Below are positions 51,681 through 63,504 of a stretch of 64,000 bases of DNA, piece by piece. The DNA is from Chionoecetes opilio (Eukaryota > Arthropoda > Malacostraca > Decapoda > Majidae). The stretch spans positions 61,149 to 125,148 of the forward strand of contig JACEEZ010005987.1 of assembly GCA_016584305.1 (NCBI GenBank), in the 5' to 3' direction. The position numbers were made by a program, and so were the translations under genes. The notes below the pieces were generated by a model. The model made no database searches, had not been told where the DNA came from, and was given only the letters and a program-made list of their open reading frames with translations. How positions within the stretch are numbered: the stretch's first letter is position 1; each line of letters opens with the position of its first letter.

Positions 51681-53700
51681 GCACTGACGATTTCTTGTTA
51701 TATGGCTATACACAATTTTCATCCGGATTTTACCTAATGATCTAGAATCTAGATGGTTATGTGAATTTAGCATAAATTGAACTGAATGTGTGTCGGCCTC
51801 TATATTGAATCTTATCCTACATTCGGAGGGCATCAAATTGAAAATATCCAGATAGCATATCATGATGTTTCACCTCAAATGATAAATCAGGTACGTATTT
51901 AGCTATATTTTTATATATACACATAATGGAGTCTTATATCTTATATCCTTAGGTTCCAACGGTTTCAGAATTACCAACATTTCCACCTCCACTTTGCACA
52001 GTACCTTTTTTTCACACACCCCTCCATAAATAGACCCCCTGCAAACATTGACTCATGATTTTATATTGTGTTACTGGTTCATTTCTGTATAATCATGGCT
52101 CCTAACTGATGTGGTGTTGGTGGTAGTGATAATAGTAATTCGGAAGAAGAAGAAGAAGAACCGAGTGAGCGAGATGGTGGTGGTTGTGGAATAATGTCAA
52201 GGTTTTAGTGTGCGGTCAGCCCTAGTTAATCCACAGGTCCGCTATGAAGTCACAGACGCCTCACACACCACATCCAGTTCGTCCACTATAAGAACATAAA
52301 AGAATAAGGAAGCTACAAGAGGCCGTGAGACCTACACGTGGTAGTTCCTGTCACCAGCCCTTCATTAGTAGACTGAGCCTTACAAAGTTACAACAGCCCT
52401 GATCGCACGCCAAAAAAATTATTTGTATGTAAGTAATATCTGCAGTTTGTATTTAGCAAGTTATTTTTACTAAAGTTCCCCCATAAGTTAAGAAGCTACG
52501 TAGAACAGTGATATATTATTTTGTCTAAAAACACATCAGTCTTACATTATCAAAGACTACATGTGGTGTTAGGTAAATTTTATGTGGCGATAGGAGATTG
52601 CATGTGGTATGGGATGATATGTGGTGATTTGAGAATTTATAAGGTGTTTAGAAATTTTACGTGGCGCTATGTAGCAGGTTAGGAGGTCCAAAGGGGCGAA
52701 GCTGCTCCAGTTAGGTAGTTAGATTTAGTTTGAAATGTCCCTCCCTGCTTTATAGCATTGCAAGAATAAAGCAGAAAGATATTCGGAGAAATCCTTAGTT
52801 TACGGGATTTCCCAAGATTTTTGTATTTGTCACGAATGATGTGGTGGTTCTGACAGTATTGTAGGCGCCATAAATCACTTGAAATTGCCTCCCGCACCCA
52901 AAAACTGTGATCCACTAGGTAAGCCTCCAGGTTGGCCACAGCCCCAGGATGAAAATAGGAGTAGAGGCGTTCTTCAGAAATATATTGTAGCGTATCCCAC
53001 ACAGCGCGCATTTTCTTTTGTTGAAATTGGTGCTATAACAATATGTTTCATTCAAAGGCAGACTGGTTATACTTGTTCTAGCTTCAGTAGGATTCATAGT
53101 AGCTACATAGCTACTAAGTGGTTTCAATGATTACACTCTTTCGAATTCACGTTAAAAAAAATGTCACTCTACTATTTTGAATGTCAAAATGGCTTCACTT
53201 TCCCTCTCTGGGGTAGTCTTATCATTAGTAGAAGATTGACTGCTACTACTACGATCGATTTGGATGTATAATTTTAGTCTTTCGAGGAATCTTAATTAGC
53301 GCGTAAAAATACTGTGAAATAACTTCGGCGGGAACACAACTGGCTCAAGTAAGTGATCTCATTATTTTATTCATCATAGATAGCATATGCAGCACGAGTG
53401 TTTTACTAGATTCTGGAAATATCACTGTGTATCATCTTCAGTGGCACATACACAGCAGTAGTGATGCTATCATTCGTAATATATGACGCCTGGCGATATT
53501 AGTGCAGGTGGCGACTAAAGTGTTATCTACGGTAGCATTGTTTAAAATTAAAGCCATGGTATTTTGTTTATCCGGAGTCACTCATCTTAGGAGCCGCGGT
53601 GTTGTGACAGTGACAGACGACAGTGTTGGCTTCGCTCTTCTCACTGGAGACACGATACAGAGTAGTAGTGTTATCATGGTGCTACTCAAGGATAATATAT
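51681..53700. other. No recognised gene; scattered repeat fragments
   Basis: Contains a CR1-like tail on the reverse strand (52291-52355), a (GAA)n run (52144-52160) and an isolated TIR end at 53510-53535 matching the TIMM9-intron element. A reverse-strand open stretch of 110 codons at 52679-53011 has no family signature that I recognise. Confidence 0.6.
52291..52355 (-). mobile_element. CR1-like 3' tail (copy 9)
   Basis: AAGAACATAAAAGAATAAGG to CACGTGGTAGTTCCTGTCAC, reverse strand. Confidence 0.85.
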
Positions 53701-53717
53701 AAACCTCTATAGACTAT

Positions 53718-54318
53718 CCTGGTAAAATTCTAGTGTTTGCCCATACTCTCCCACTTCCCCCAAACAAGTTTGGGGACCTGTAGGAATGCGGGGTTTTCAG
53801 GTGGGGAACAAATTATGCGTCGGAAACACGTAATTAAAGAGTTGTGTCGGGGGGGGGGGGGGTAACATTCCCTAGATCTAGGGTAATTTCCTTATATCTA
53901 CAGAAATTTGCCTAACCAAAACAAAACTAACCTAACCTAACCAAATCTAACTAACCTAACCTAACCTAACCAAATCTAACCTAACCTAACCAAATCTAAC
54001 CTAACCTAACCAAATATCACCAACCCTAACCTAAACAAATCTAACCTAACCTCCTAGCGGGGGGTTGGGGGGGTTCTCGACACTTCGGTCATCATTCTGT
54101 GAGGATCGTCAGGTCAGGTTCACACGTCTCTGGACTCAGAAGAAATCCAATGAATATTCCCTAGATCTAGGAATATTTTCAACACCCCTAACTCAAAAAC
54201 TATGTGGTTGCGACGCATATCTTGTACCACAGCCAAATATCCCGCATTCCCCCAGGTCCCCAAGCTTGTTTTGTGGGAGAGGGGGAGTATGGGCAAACAC
54301 AAGAATAATACCACTATC
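53718..54318. mobile_element. Foldback element D with CCTAA core
   Basis: Arms contain GTTTGCCCATACTC and AAGTTTGGGGACCTG / CAGGTCCCCAAGCTTG in inverted order, about 80 bp each with indels. The core (53885-54052) is a run of CTAACCTAACCAAAT variants flanked by GATCTAGG words. Confidence 0.8.
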
Positions 54319-54426
54319 CTTGGTGCTACGTGTGTTACAGACTCATCCTTATCACCTCGAAAAGTTTGCTGCATCGAGTCAAACACGTCAAGAAAAAGGA
54401 TAGTGGGTTTTTTTTAGGTATTATTC

Positions 54427-54803
54427 CAGATGAACACCGAATTAACTTTGGTGGACGAAACTATTTTTTTCTGGTGAGTTTTGATGTGTTTTGAATTAAT
54501 CTGCTAACCGTTTCTGTCTCAAATATTTTTTATTTTTTTTATTTTTATAGGTAAAGGTTAGGTTAGGTATAGGTTAGGTTAGGTTAGGTTAGGTATAGGT
54601 TAGGTTTGATATAGGTTATGTTAGGTAAAGGTTAGGTTCGGTTAGGTTCAATTTGTTTGTTTTTTGTCATTTTTGTTGCAAATAAAATAATAAAAATAAA
54701 GTGATTTGCGACAGAAACGGGTAAGCAGATTCATTCAAAACACATAAAAACTCACCAGAAAAAAATTGTTTCGTTCACCAAAGGAAGTGCGGTGTTCATC
54801 TGG
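54427..54803. mobile_element. Foldback element C2 with TTAGG core
   Basis: Outer ends CCAGATGAACACCG and its complement differ from C1 and C3, but the inner arm (TGTGTTTTGAATTAATCTGC, TAACCGTTTCTGTC) and the asymmetric core (GGTAAAGGTTAGG to TTTTTTGTCATTTTTGTTGC) are shared with them. Confidence 0.85.
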
Positions 54804-55216
54804 AAATTTACCTTTTTTTAGGCTAACCAGGGGAAAAAGGCTTACTCTGCCATTAAGGGCAAGGCCTACCCTGCCACCCCCATCCTCAGTGACTCAAGAC
54901 CTGCCCATCCATCAAAGAGTAAGTACAATACCCTTTCACTTCCTGCTTCTCAGCCGCCTCCTGATACGGTGGGGAAGGACTACGGTTTGTTATGGTATTT
55001 GGGTGGCGACGCGTATTCTCTTGGGAACCAGTTTTTTTTTACCAATGATTAATAATTTATAGTGTGTTTCTAGCAACTGTAATTTCCATTTTTGTCATAA
55101 TTCTTTCGTTTTATCACCCTTCTTCCTACTACCGTAGGCTAATCGAAGGAAGAGGCTACGAATGCAGGAATCTTAAACTAACCTAATAAAATCTAACTTA
55201 GCCTAGCCTAACCTAA

Positions 55217-55402
55217 GGCGCTTTCTGCGGGGGATTTTTGGTTGCAACCGGAAAATTTTTCGGTTGCAAACGGTCACAACAACAACAACAAATGTTTGCG
55301 GGTCGGGCCAATCATCTTCCCTGGATGGTTGATCAGGGATCGAAATTTGAGCAACCGAAAATTTTTCGGTTGCAATCAGGATCCCCGCAGAAAACGTCTC
55401 TA
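55217..55402. mobile_element. Small TIR element
   Basis: GCGCTTTCTGCGGGGGATTT at the left matches in inverted form ATCCCCGCAGAAAACGTC at the right. AAAATTTTTCGGTTGCAA occurs twice inside. Confidence 0.65.
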
Positions 55403-55772
55403 ACCCAGCCGGAAAGGTTTATGAATATTAATTTTGATTATCTCTGTTTCTGATTGGCCATCATATTCTGTCAAACCCCATGGGAAAGAAGAACATATAT
55501 TATCCTTGCATAGGGAGAAATAACGCACCACAGGATGCATTATTCCATCAAAAACAAGTAGCTACTTTCATTTATCGAACTTCATCATAATGGTGGCAAC
55601 AATGACTCCCAACGTCAGTGTGATCGGTAAAACCTTGGCCAATGATGTTGAATTACGTTGTTTCACCTTTAGCAGAAATGTCCATAGTAATGTTATTTAA
55701 TTTTTTTTGTAATAGATACGTATATCAAGTCACATGAATGAGTTACTGTCATCATTACTCCAATGTTACCAC

Positions 55773-55836
55773 GGAACTATCACGTGTAGGTCTCACAGCC
55801 TCTTGTAGCATCCTTATTTTTCTTATGTTCTTATAT
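55773..55836 (+). mobile_element. CR1-like 3' tail (copy 10)
   Basis: GGAACTATCACGTGTAGGTC to TTATGTTCTTATATT. Confidence 0.82.
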
Positions 55837-55940
55837 TTCCCTCGCGGTAGTAATATTCTTGAAGTCTACGACATCCCTTAAAAAGGATTCAGACCTTACC
55901 TTCGTTACAATTGCACAATAATTTAATTCTGGAGACAATA

Positions 55941-56298
55941 GTGTTTAGGGACCGTTCAAAAATTACGTAACGCCTAAGGAGGGAGGGGGGTATGGTGAAG
56001 TGTTATTTGTGTGACAGTGGGGGGAGGGGGAGGGGTGCAGCTGTGTTACATAACATTTTCAGATTTTTAAAGAAAAAACAAAAGATGATACTTTGCAGGT
56101 ACTTAGGCTAGACTTACATTATTGTATTTGGGAAAAAAATGGAAACCTACAAACTAGGGGGGGGGGGGGTTTACTAGCTTGTGTTACATAGTTTTCTAGG
56201 GGGTCTGGACATGTGTTACAAGGCGTGACAAGGGGGGAGGGGGGGGGTCAAAATTACCAAAAAAAGCGCTACGTAATTTTTGAATGGCCCCTAAACAC
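55941..56298. mobile_element. TIR element with CAAAAATTACGTA ends
   Basis: Left GTGTTTAGGGACCGTTCAAA, right TTGAATGGCCCCTAAACAC, with AAATTACGTAACGC / GCGCTACGTAATTT just inside. The G-rich interior (GGGGGAGGGG) is not coding. The right half of a second copy lies at 62609-62735. Confidence 0.8.
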
Positions 56299-56467
56299 CT
56301 CCATAGAGAACAATGGTTTGTGCGTAAGTCCCTCGAAACAAGCGAGAATGCATGACTTGAGCAGGTGAGCAATGCGTTAGGGAAGAGAACACACTATACT
56401 TTTGTCGATCTTGAATTTATTTATTTGTGTACAAGGAAGCAAGCAGATAACTGAAATCAGTGTATTT

Positions 56468-56471
<4 letters not shown>

Positions 56472-56555
<84 letters not shown>

Positions 56556-56601
56556 GAGTACGGGGAATTGCTTTAAAGGGCCTCTCATAAACACACGCGC
56601 G

Positions 56602-56687
<86 letters not shown>

Positions 56688-56724
56688 CACAGATAGCTAC
56701 GCACACAACACACACACACACACT
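56472..56724. repeat. (TC)n then (AC)n microsatellites
   Basis: 56472-56553 is CT repeat, 56597-56724 is interrupted CA repeat. Between them is TTGCTTTAAAGGGCC, which also separates the (TC)n and (AC)n at 59444-59652, so the compound is a duplicated unit. Confidence 0.95.
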
Positions 56725-56936
56725 TTCCCAAATATAAACACATATATTTGAAGGTAGAAGTGGTCAATGTTGTAATTGCTTCCATTTGTGTTTAAAACTA
56801 AGCATCAGGCATTGGTGTGCACATTAACATTTAAAACAATGAGTAAAATGGATCAGATTATTTGAAGGAGATAGAGAAAGGCATGAGTTTTCGCGGGAAC
56901 CACAAGAATACGATAGTTAGGGAGGCAGTGAAGTAG

Positions 56937-57127
56937 GGGAGAGCGGGGCAGGTTGCATCGAGGGTAGGTTGCATCATTGCCTCTAACTCGCATTAACTTT
57001 TTTATTATTATTATTGTTGTAGTAGTAGTAGTAGTAGCTTATAGTAGTAGTAGTAGTAGTAAGACGATGTACGTGTGATAACATGCGAGTTAGAGGCAAT
57101 GATGCAACCTGCCCCGCTCTCCCCTAG
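56937..57127. mobile_element. TIR element with GGGGAGAGCGGGGCAGGTTG ends
   Basis: The left arm includes GCATCATTGCCTCTAACTCG and its complement lies at the right. The core is (TTA)n/(TAG)n. TA flanks both ends. A larger copy with a much longer (TAG)n core is at 62087-62608. Confidence 0.85.
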
Positions 57128-57454
57128 TGTGTTGGAACAGAGTTGTACTGTTATTGTTATTAGTATTCATATTAGCAGTAGTAGTAGTAGTAGTAGTAGT
57201 GGTAGTAGTAGTAGTAGTAGTAGTATTGCTGAGATGTGTAGCCTATTTCCTTGGTTAACACAGACGATAGCTACATACGAAAAATCACATCTTTAAAGGG
57301 AAACATGTAACGATTGTCCGCTATTTTTTATGCCGTGCTTTTATGGGTGTCCTTTTAAAGTAATTCCCACCGTAGTAAAGTCATAAATATGTGGCTGTAA
57401 AATTCTGAAGAGCCATGTCGCGCCCCCAATGAAGGCAAAGATACGCTGCCACTG
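57128..57454. other. (TAG)n run and unassigned sequence
   Basis: AGT-repeat at 57175-57225; otherwise no feature seen. Confidence 0.6.
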
Positions 57455-57517
<63 letters not shown>

Positions 57518-57521
57518 TACA

Positions 57522-57571
<50 letters not shown>

Positions 57572-57648
57572 ACACAGACACACACACACACACCACACAC
57601 ACAACACGCACACACATACACTCACACACCCACACACACACACACACG
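57455..57648. repeat. (AC)n microsatellite with interruptions
   Basis: CA repeat broken by TGTACAGA, GCACAACACAGA and CCACACACAAC words. Confidence 0.97.
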
Positions 57649-57649
57649 G

Positions 57650-57951
57650 AGGGGTACTCCGTAGTGTAGTGGTTAGCACGCTCGGTTCACAACCGAGAAG
57701 TCCCGGGTTCGATCCCCGGGCGGAGCGGAAACATATGGGCTGTTCCCTTAAAAAAACCCCAGCCCCTGTCCACCCAGCAGTAAATGGGTACCGGGTGTCA
57801 GCCGGGGGTTTGTGACCCCCTCCCGGGGTGATGGCTTCGGCCAACACTAACCACTAAGGATGAATGATAAAAAATGTTGATATGGAGACGGGGCCATACG
57901 AGCGTTTCTCTGGCCCTGTAAAATACAACTAGATGAATACAACTAGATGAA
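57650..57951 (+). mobile_element. tRNA(Val)-derived SINE, about 300 bp
   Basis: 57655-57727 folds as a tRNA: imperfect acceptor stem, D-arm GTGTAGTGGTTAGCACG (A box), anticodon stem CTCGG/CCGAG with loop TTCACAA (anticodon CAC, valine) and T-arm GGGTTCGATCCCC (B box). It runs on without a tRNA end into a SINE body (CAGTAAATGGGTACCGG, GATGGCTTCGGCCAACACT) and ends with two copies of ACAACTAGATGAAT. Inserted in a CA repeat, which flanks it on both sides. Called a SINE, not a functional tRNA, because the acceptor stem is mismatched and the body is attached. Confidence 0.85.
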
Positions 57952-57961
57952 TACACACACA

Positions 57962-58018
<57 letters not shown>
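57952..58018. repeat. (AC)n microsatellite
   Basis: CA repeat continuing after the SINE. Confidence 0.97.
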
Positions 58019-58021
<3 letters not shown>

Positions 58022-58362
58022 GAATAGTGTGTAATATGCGTACAGCTTCACAAGGAACAGTAAAGTCAGTGTTTCAGAGCATATCACGATGGGCATGATT
58101 AATTTATTAGTATACTTCTCTACTTGTTATTCTTGTTGTCACTGCTACAGCTGACTGATAGTGATGGTAGTGATGGTGGTGGTATGTACTTCTTCTTCTT
58201 CTTCTTCTTCTTATGACCTTTGACGCTTAATATATCGCTTCATAGATTTTATTCAACTTCGTCTCCTTAGATAACAGACTTGTCAACTCTTCGACTATAG
58301 TTCTACTACTGATGCCTTTCTCTGTCCTTTCTACTCCTCCCTTGCTACTCACTCTTTCCGGT

Positions 58363-59064
58363 CAATTTATAGTTTCACCCAACCAACAATTTTCTGATGC
58401 GCCTTATGTTTTTCTGGTGTGTTTTTCTGTGTTTTGAATGAATCTGCTAACCGTTTCTGTCGCAATTTTTTTTTTTTTTTTTTTGCAAAAATGACAAAAA
58501 AACAACAACCTAAACCTAACCTAACCTAACCTAACCTAACCTAACCTAACCCATACCTAACCTAACCTAACCTAACCTAACCCATACCTAACCTAACCTA
58601 ACCCATACCTAACCTAACCTAACCTAACCTAACCCATACCTAACCTAACCTAACCCATACCTAACCTTTACCTATACCTATACCTAACCTAACCCATACC
58701 TAACCTAACCTAACCTAACCTAACCCATACCTAACCTAACCTAACCCATACCTAACCTAACCTACCATACTACCTAACCCTACTAACCTAACCCTACTAA
58801 CCTACCCATACTACTAACCTACATACCTAACCTAACCTAACCTACCTAACCTAACTAACCATACTAACCTAACTATACCTAACCTAACCTAACCTTTACC
58901 TAACTAAAAAAAAACTTAAAAAAACCTAACTGTATCTACCTGAAAAAAAAAAGAAAAAAAAAATTGCAACAGAAACGGTTAGCAGATTCATTCAAAACAC
59001 ATAAAAACACACCAGAAAAACATAAGGCGCATCAGAAAATCGTTGGTTGGGTGAAACTATAAAT
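58363..59064. mobile_element. Foldback element C3 with long CCTAA core
   Basis: Arms match C1 (AATTTATAGTTTCACCCAAC; CTAACCGTTTCTGTCGCAA). The core is about 400 bp of CCTAA units with CCCATACCTAA variants, in the opposite orientation to C1: GCAAAAATGACAAAAAAAC precedes it and CCTTTACCTAAC ends it. The distal third is increasingly irregular. Confidence 0.93.
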
Positions 59065-59189
59065 TATCCGTCCTTGTCATTCTGTATCAGTCATATGTCA
59101 TATCCCACTACTGTATTTTTCCCTGATGCATGAAACAATTTTTTATTCTATTCGCTGGCGCAAAATCTGCATTGCTCTGTTACAAACCC

Positions 59190-59245
59190 CTTAGAATTAG
59201 GCTGTTAGGTTAGGTTAGGTTAGGTTCATTCCTAATTCTAATCCT
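59190..59245. repeat. Short TTAGG tract with small inverted flanks
   Basis: Four TTAGG units between AGAATTAGG and CCTAATTCTAAT. Confidence 0.7.
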
Positions 59246-59442
59246 AATAGCTAATTCTGAAGGCTTTGACTGTTACTTTTTTTTTTTTTTTTTTGCCTCG
59301 TGCATTCACAGCGCCACACTGATCTCTGCCACAGCATCACAGCGTCACAGCGATGATGACGCTACATGTAACAGCTGTCATCAATGTAGGCCTTTTATTT
59401 TGTCACTTAAAAGCCGCTCATCCCTACATCCTGAACAGATTT

Positions 59443-59443
<1 letters not shown>

Positions 59444-59535
<92 letters not shown>

Positions 59536-59580
59536 ATGAATGCTCTTAAAGACGGGAAATTGCTTTAAAGGGCCACTCAT

Positions 59581-59652
<72 letters not shown>
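59444..59652. repeat. (TC)n then (AC)n microsatellites
   Basis: CT repeat 59444-59530, CA repeat 59583-59652, separated by TTGCTTTAAAGGGCCACTC as at 56560-56585. Confidence 0.97.
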
Positions 59653-59654
<2 letters not shown>

Positions 59655-59810
59655 AGCCTGAACCACATGCCTCTGGACCTTTAAATCATCTATAAAACAA
59701 TAAACGCAGAACGGCCGCCCAGTCAACGGCCAGCCAGACTTAGGCACCGCTGCTGCTCGTCATCAAGAGCCATAATCTTATGTCTTTATGACGGATGTAA
59801 AAATATCTTG

Positions 59811-59814
<4 letters not shown>

Positions 59815-59862
<48 letters not shown>
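59815..59862. repeat. (TC)n tract
   Basis: Pure CT repeat. Confidence 0.97.
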
Positions 59863-59866
<4 letters not shown>

Positions 59867-61168
59867 TGTTTTCCAGCCATCGATAATAACTGGAAGTTAT
59901 CACAGTGACATGTAGTTTAAATGTACATGTTGCAGTCGACTAAAATCCCATGAATGAATATTGCCGTTGGTTCATTGTTTCCATACTTCCATAAGGGTAT
60001 GGCGATTTTAAGGACAACATCCATACCTTGACTCACATCCACGGAGCACCCAGGGGGGCCCTAGGGGGGCCATACCCCCCTGAATTTTTCTTCCTTGTAA
60101 GAAATCAGAATACACTAACAGTCAGTTAAAAATTAAATGTTACAGGCACATCTAGCGATGTGACCGCGTCACCTGACTGGAGTGTGTCTCACTGTGTCTT
60201 ATATCTTGAATTGGTCGCACTTATGCTTCACGTAATGCCTTGGACAAGCATCTAACACTACCAAAACTATTGTTTCAGTAGCAGAAATAAGAAATACGGT
60301 CTGAAAAGGGAATCAGCTGATGGCAGAAAAATGTACTATCATCCAGCGGCTAACGAGAAATCTGGCAGGTTTACTATAAATTATATAAAAATTAATTTAG
60401 ATATAAATGTACATACTGGGTGGCGAAAAAAAGGTCGCCCCCCCCCCCCCCGAAAAAAATATCCTGGGTGCGCCCCTGATCTCACATGTCACAAAAGAAT
60501 CGCAGTAATACAAAACTATCAGATTATGTTATTTTTTTCTTTCTGTCTCTGTTACCCTGAGAAACGCGTGGACTGTTGCACACCACACCACACACCTCAC
60601 CAGCACCGTGCCTGCTCAAGACCGACGCTCACCCCTACACTGAAGTTATGTCTTGCTAGATATACTGTACCACATTGAGAGACGTGTGAGATGTTACCTA
60701 TAGTCGCATAGAAATAGAGAGTTGATAAGATTAACATTGGAGTCCACATTGTTTAAAATTAGATAGTGACACCACACTCCCTCCCTTCCCCCTTACGCGC
60801 GTGAGAGGGACACGGGCCCAGCCAAACATATAGGAGGGATTGATTTATTCATCCGTTAGCATTACTATATAAAAAAAATAAAAGTAATATATATAGCAGA
60901 ATTCACCCGTAGCAGTACAGACAGACGGGCATTCGGTGCATTATAGTAAGATTTGCTGTTTACAAAAAAAACTGAACCAAATCAGCCCACCGTGAACATC
61001 CCCCCATGACCTGCCGCTCCTCGGCCACTCCCTCCCACTCCACCTCTCCTTTGTACTTACTTGTATTATATTTATTATTCATACTGTCTACCACCACCAC
61101 TTACTACCACTGCTATTACTAACTACTACAACTACCACTACAACTACCACTGATACCATTACTACTAC
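59863..61168. other. No gene recognised
   Basis: Contains a C homopolymer (60439-60450) and inverted GGGTGC/GCACCC words near 60050 and 60465 that may mark a degraded TIR element. Confidence 0.5.
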
Positions 61169-61374
61169 TATAGTCTATTCACTTAAGCTGGATTCTTGGG
61201 AGCTGCTCGATGCCTACCCGAGTATGTAAGGACGTCGCTGATTGGCTGATGCACGCGGGCTGGGTGGTGATGGTGGTGGTATTTTGGTAGCCTCAGCCAA
61301 TCAGCGACGTCCTTACATACTCAGGTAGGCATCGAGCAGCTCCCAAGAATCCAGCTTAAGTGAATAGACTATAG
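61169..61374. mobile_element. Near-perfect inverted-repeat MITE (206 bp)
   Basis: Arms 61169-61249 and 61293-61374 are complementary with about one mismatch: TATAGTCTATTCACTTAAGC at the outside, GACGTCGCTGATTGGCTGA at the inside. The 43-bp spacer is GGTGGT-rich. It shares the outermost TATAGTCTATT with MITE-1. Confidence 0.92.
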
Positions 61375-62086
61375 TAGTAGTAGGGGGTGTACTATTTATA
61401 ATTTATATTTTATTCTATTATATTTACTGTTACTTTTATTACCTGCTCTTACTGCCTTCATTTTTATGATAATTAATATCATCTTATAATTTCTGGTAAT
61501 GCCGCTAATTACTACTATATTATAGTAGTAGTCATTATTCTTAGTAGTAGTGGTAGTATTCATGGAGGGGACAACAAAAGTAGGTCATGTGGGTGGTGAG
61601 GGCAGGGGTGGTGGAGGGCGCGGTCAGGTCAGCCAGGTGATTAACCCTCCCAGTGGACCTGCCGCCGCTCGGCCACTCCCTGCCGCCTCTCCTCACAGCC
61701 TTCCAACAGACATGTTCCTTATTACTCTTATTATTATTATTGTTATTAGTGGCGAATTTTATTGTATTCATTATTCTTACTATCTTTACAATTACAGTAA
61801 TTATCATCTTTTAATTATTACTACTACTATAACTACGACTACGACTATATTAAGCGATATAACATTGCTGCGGAATGTTTAGAGCCGTCAGGAAAACGAA
61901 GTAATACAGGAAGCGTATTAGACTGTGGGCTCGACAACAGACAATAGTATATAGCAAAGGAAAGATCTGGGCGTGAAGGGGTTCAGGGATCCGATCCTAT
62001 CTATCCGATCCTATAGAGTTAATATAATTAGTTATTATTAAATTGTATAAAAAAATGGAAGCCTACGAAAAGGAGGGAGGGGTAGG
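61375..62086. other. Simple-sequence-rich region, MITE-2 fragment
   Basis: TAT and ACT trinucleotide patches; a MITE-2 end at 61936-61985 (AGCAAAGGAAAGATCTGGGC). No gene seen. Confidence 0.6.
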
Positions 62087-62441
62087 GGAGGGCGGGGCAG
62101 GCTGCATCGAGGGTAGGCTGCAGCATTGCCTCTAACTCGCATTAACTTTTTTTATTATTATTATTGTTGTAGTTGTAGTAGTAGTAGTTCATAGTAGTAG
62201 TAGTAGTAGTAGTAGTTTATAGTAGTAGTAGTAGTAGTAGTAGTAGTTTATATAGTAGTAGTAGTATAGTAGTAGTAGTTTAGTAGTTAGTAGTAGTATT
62301 AGTAGTAGTATTTATAGTAGTATAGTAGTAGTATAGTAGTTTATGTAGTAGTATAGTTTAGTAGTAGTAGTAGTATAGTAGTAGTAGTAGTTTATAGGAG
62401 TAGTAGTAGTAGTAGTTTATAGTAGTAGTAGTAGTAGTTTA

Positions 62442-62475
<34 letters not shown>

Positions 62476-62478
62476 TTA

Positions 62479-62522
<44 letters not shown>

Positions 62523-62608
62523 AGACGATGTACGTGTGATAACATGCGAGTTAGAGGCAATGATGCAACCTACCCTCGATGCAACCTGCCCCGCTCTCCC
62601 CTACTATC
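62087..62608. mobile_element. TIR element with about 380-bp (TAG)n core
   Basis: Arms as at 56937-57127 (GCCTCTAACTCGCATTAAC; right end CCTGCCCCGCTCTCCCCTA), but the core is greatly expanded and noisy, with TTTATAG interruptions about every 20-30 bp. Confidence 0.88.
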
Positions 62609-62735
62609 TGGTGTTACAAAATTTTCAAGGGGGTCTGGAGTAGAGGTCTTACTAGGGGGGTTATAAGGCGTGACAAGGGGGAGGGGGGTGAAAAGTTACC
62701 CCAAAAAAGCGTTACGTAATTTTTGAATGTCTCCA
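62609..62735. mobile_element. Right half of the 55941-type TIR element
   Basis: AGGCGTGACAAGGGGGAGGG to GCGTTACGTAATTTTTGAAT, directly adjoining the preceding element. Confidence 0.75.
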
Positions 62736-63038
62736 AGGCGGCAGGAGGAAAGGCGGGCGTTGCTGTGTGTGGGGCGTTTTTAAAGGTTATTCCGCAGTAC
62801 AGCAGGCCAGGCTACCCTCCCTCCTTGCCTCCCCTCTACCCTCCCTCCCTTCCCTCTACCCTCCCTGCCTTCCCTCCCTGCCTTCCCGCCACCACACGTC
62901 AACAACACACGGAGCAAAACAACCGAAAGCGCCAAGGGGAAAAGCGCCTCTGTGTAGCCTGGGTGTAAGGGGGATAGTAGCGTGCGGGAGGCTTTATTAT
63001 GGTGTCACAGCAGGTTAAGCTTAGGCATGCTGGCCGCG

Positions 63039-63039
<1 letters not shown>

Positions 63040-63137
<98 letters not shown>

Positions 63138-63194
63138 TCTTTTTTCACAACTGTCAATTATGAATAAAAGTAAATCATTTGAATATCTCTCTCT

Positions 63195-63291
<97 letters not shown>
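63040..63291. repeat. (AC)n, (TC)n compound microsatellites
   Basis: CA repeat 63040-63072, CT repeat 63074-63132 and CT repeat 63186-63291. Confidence 0.97.
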
Positions 63292-63293
<2 letters not shown>

Positions 63294-63504
63294 ATGTACA
63301 CGGTGATATACACGGAACGAATCATCATCATTATCAGCTACTGGTCTCAGGTATAAAGTAATGGTTCCAATGGTTCCTCAACGCCCAGTAGGAACATCAT
63401 TAAAAATCACCCACGCCCCTTTCCCGCCGCGCCCTCCTGCCTTACCTCTCTTCCAGCTGTGACACTATATTGCACTAAGCGTATATTTAAAAGCGTAGAT
63501 TTTG

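Noticed and set aside
52679..53011. Reverse-strand 110-codon frame
   Set aside because: Not recognisable as a gene or transposase; kept only as a note under the regional entry.
57655..57727. Functional tRNA-Val (CAC)
   Set aside because: Mismatched acceptor stem and a contiguous SINE body and tail indicate a SINE head.
56377..58016. Cys-Val-rich and Thr-His-rich frames
   Set aside because: Translations of (AC)n and (TC)n microsatellites and of a SINE.
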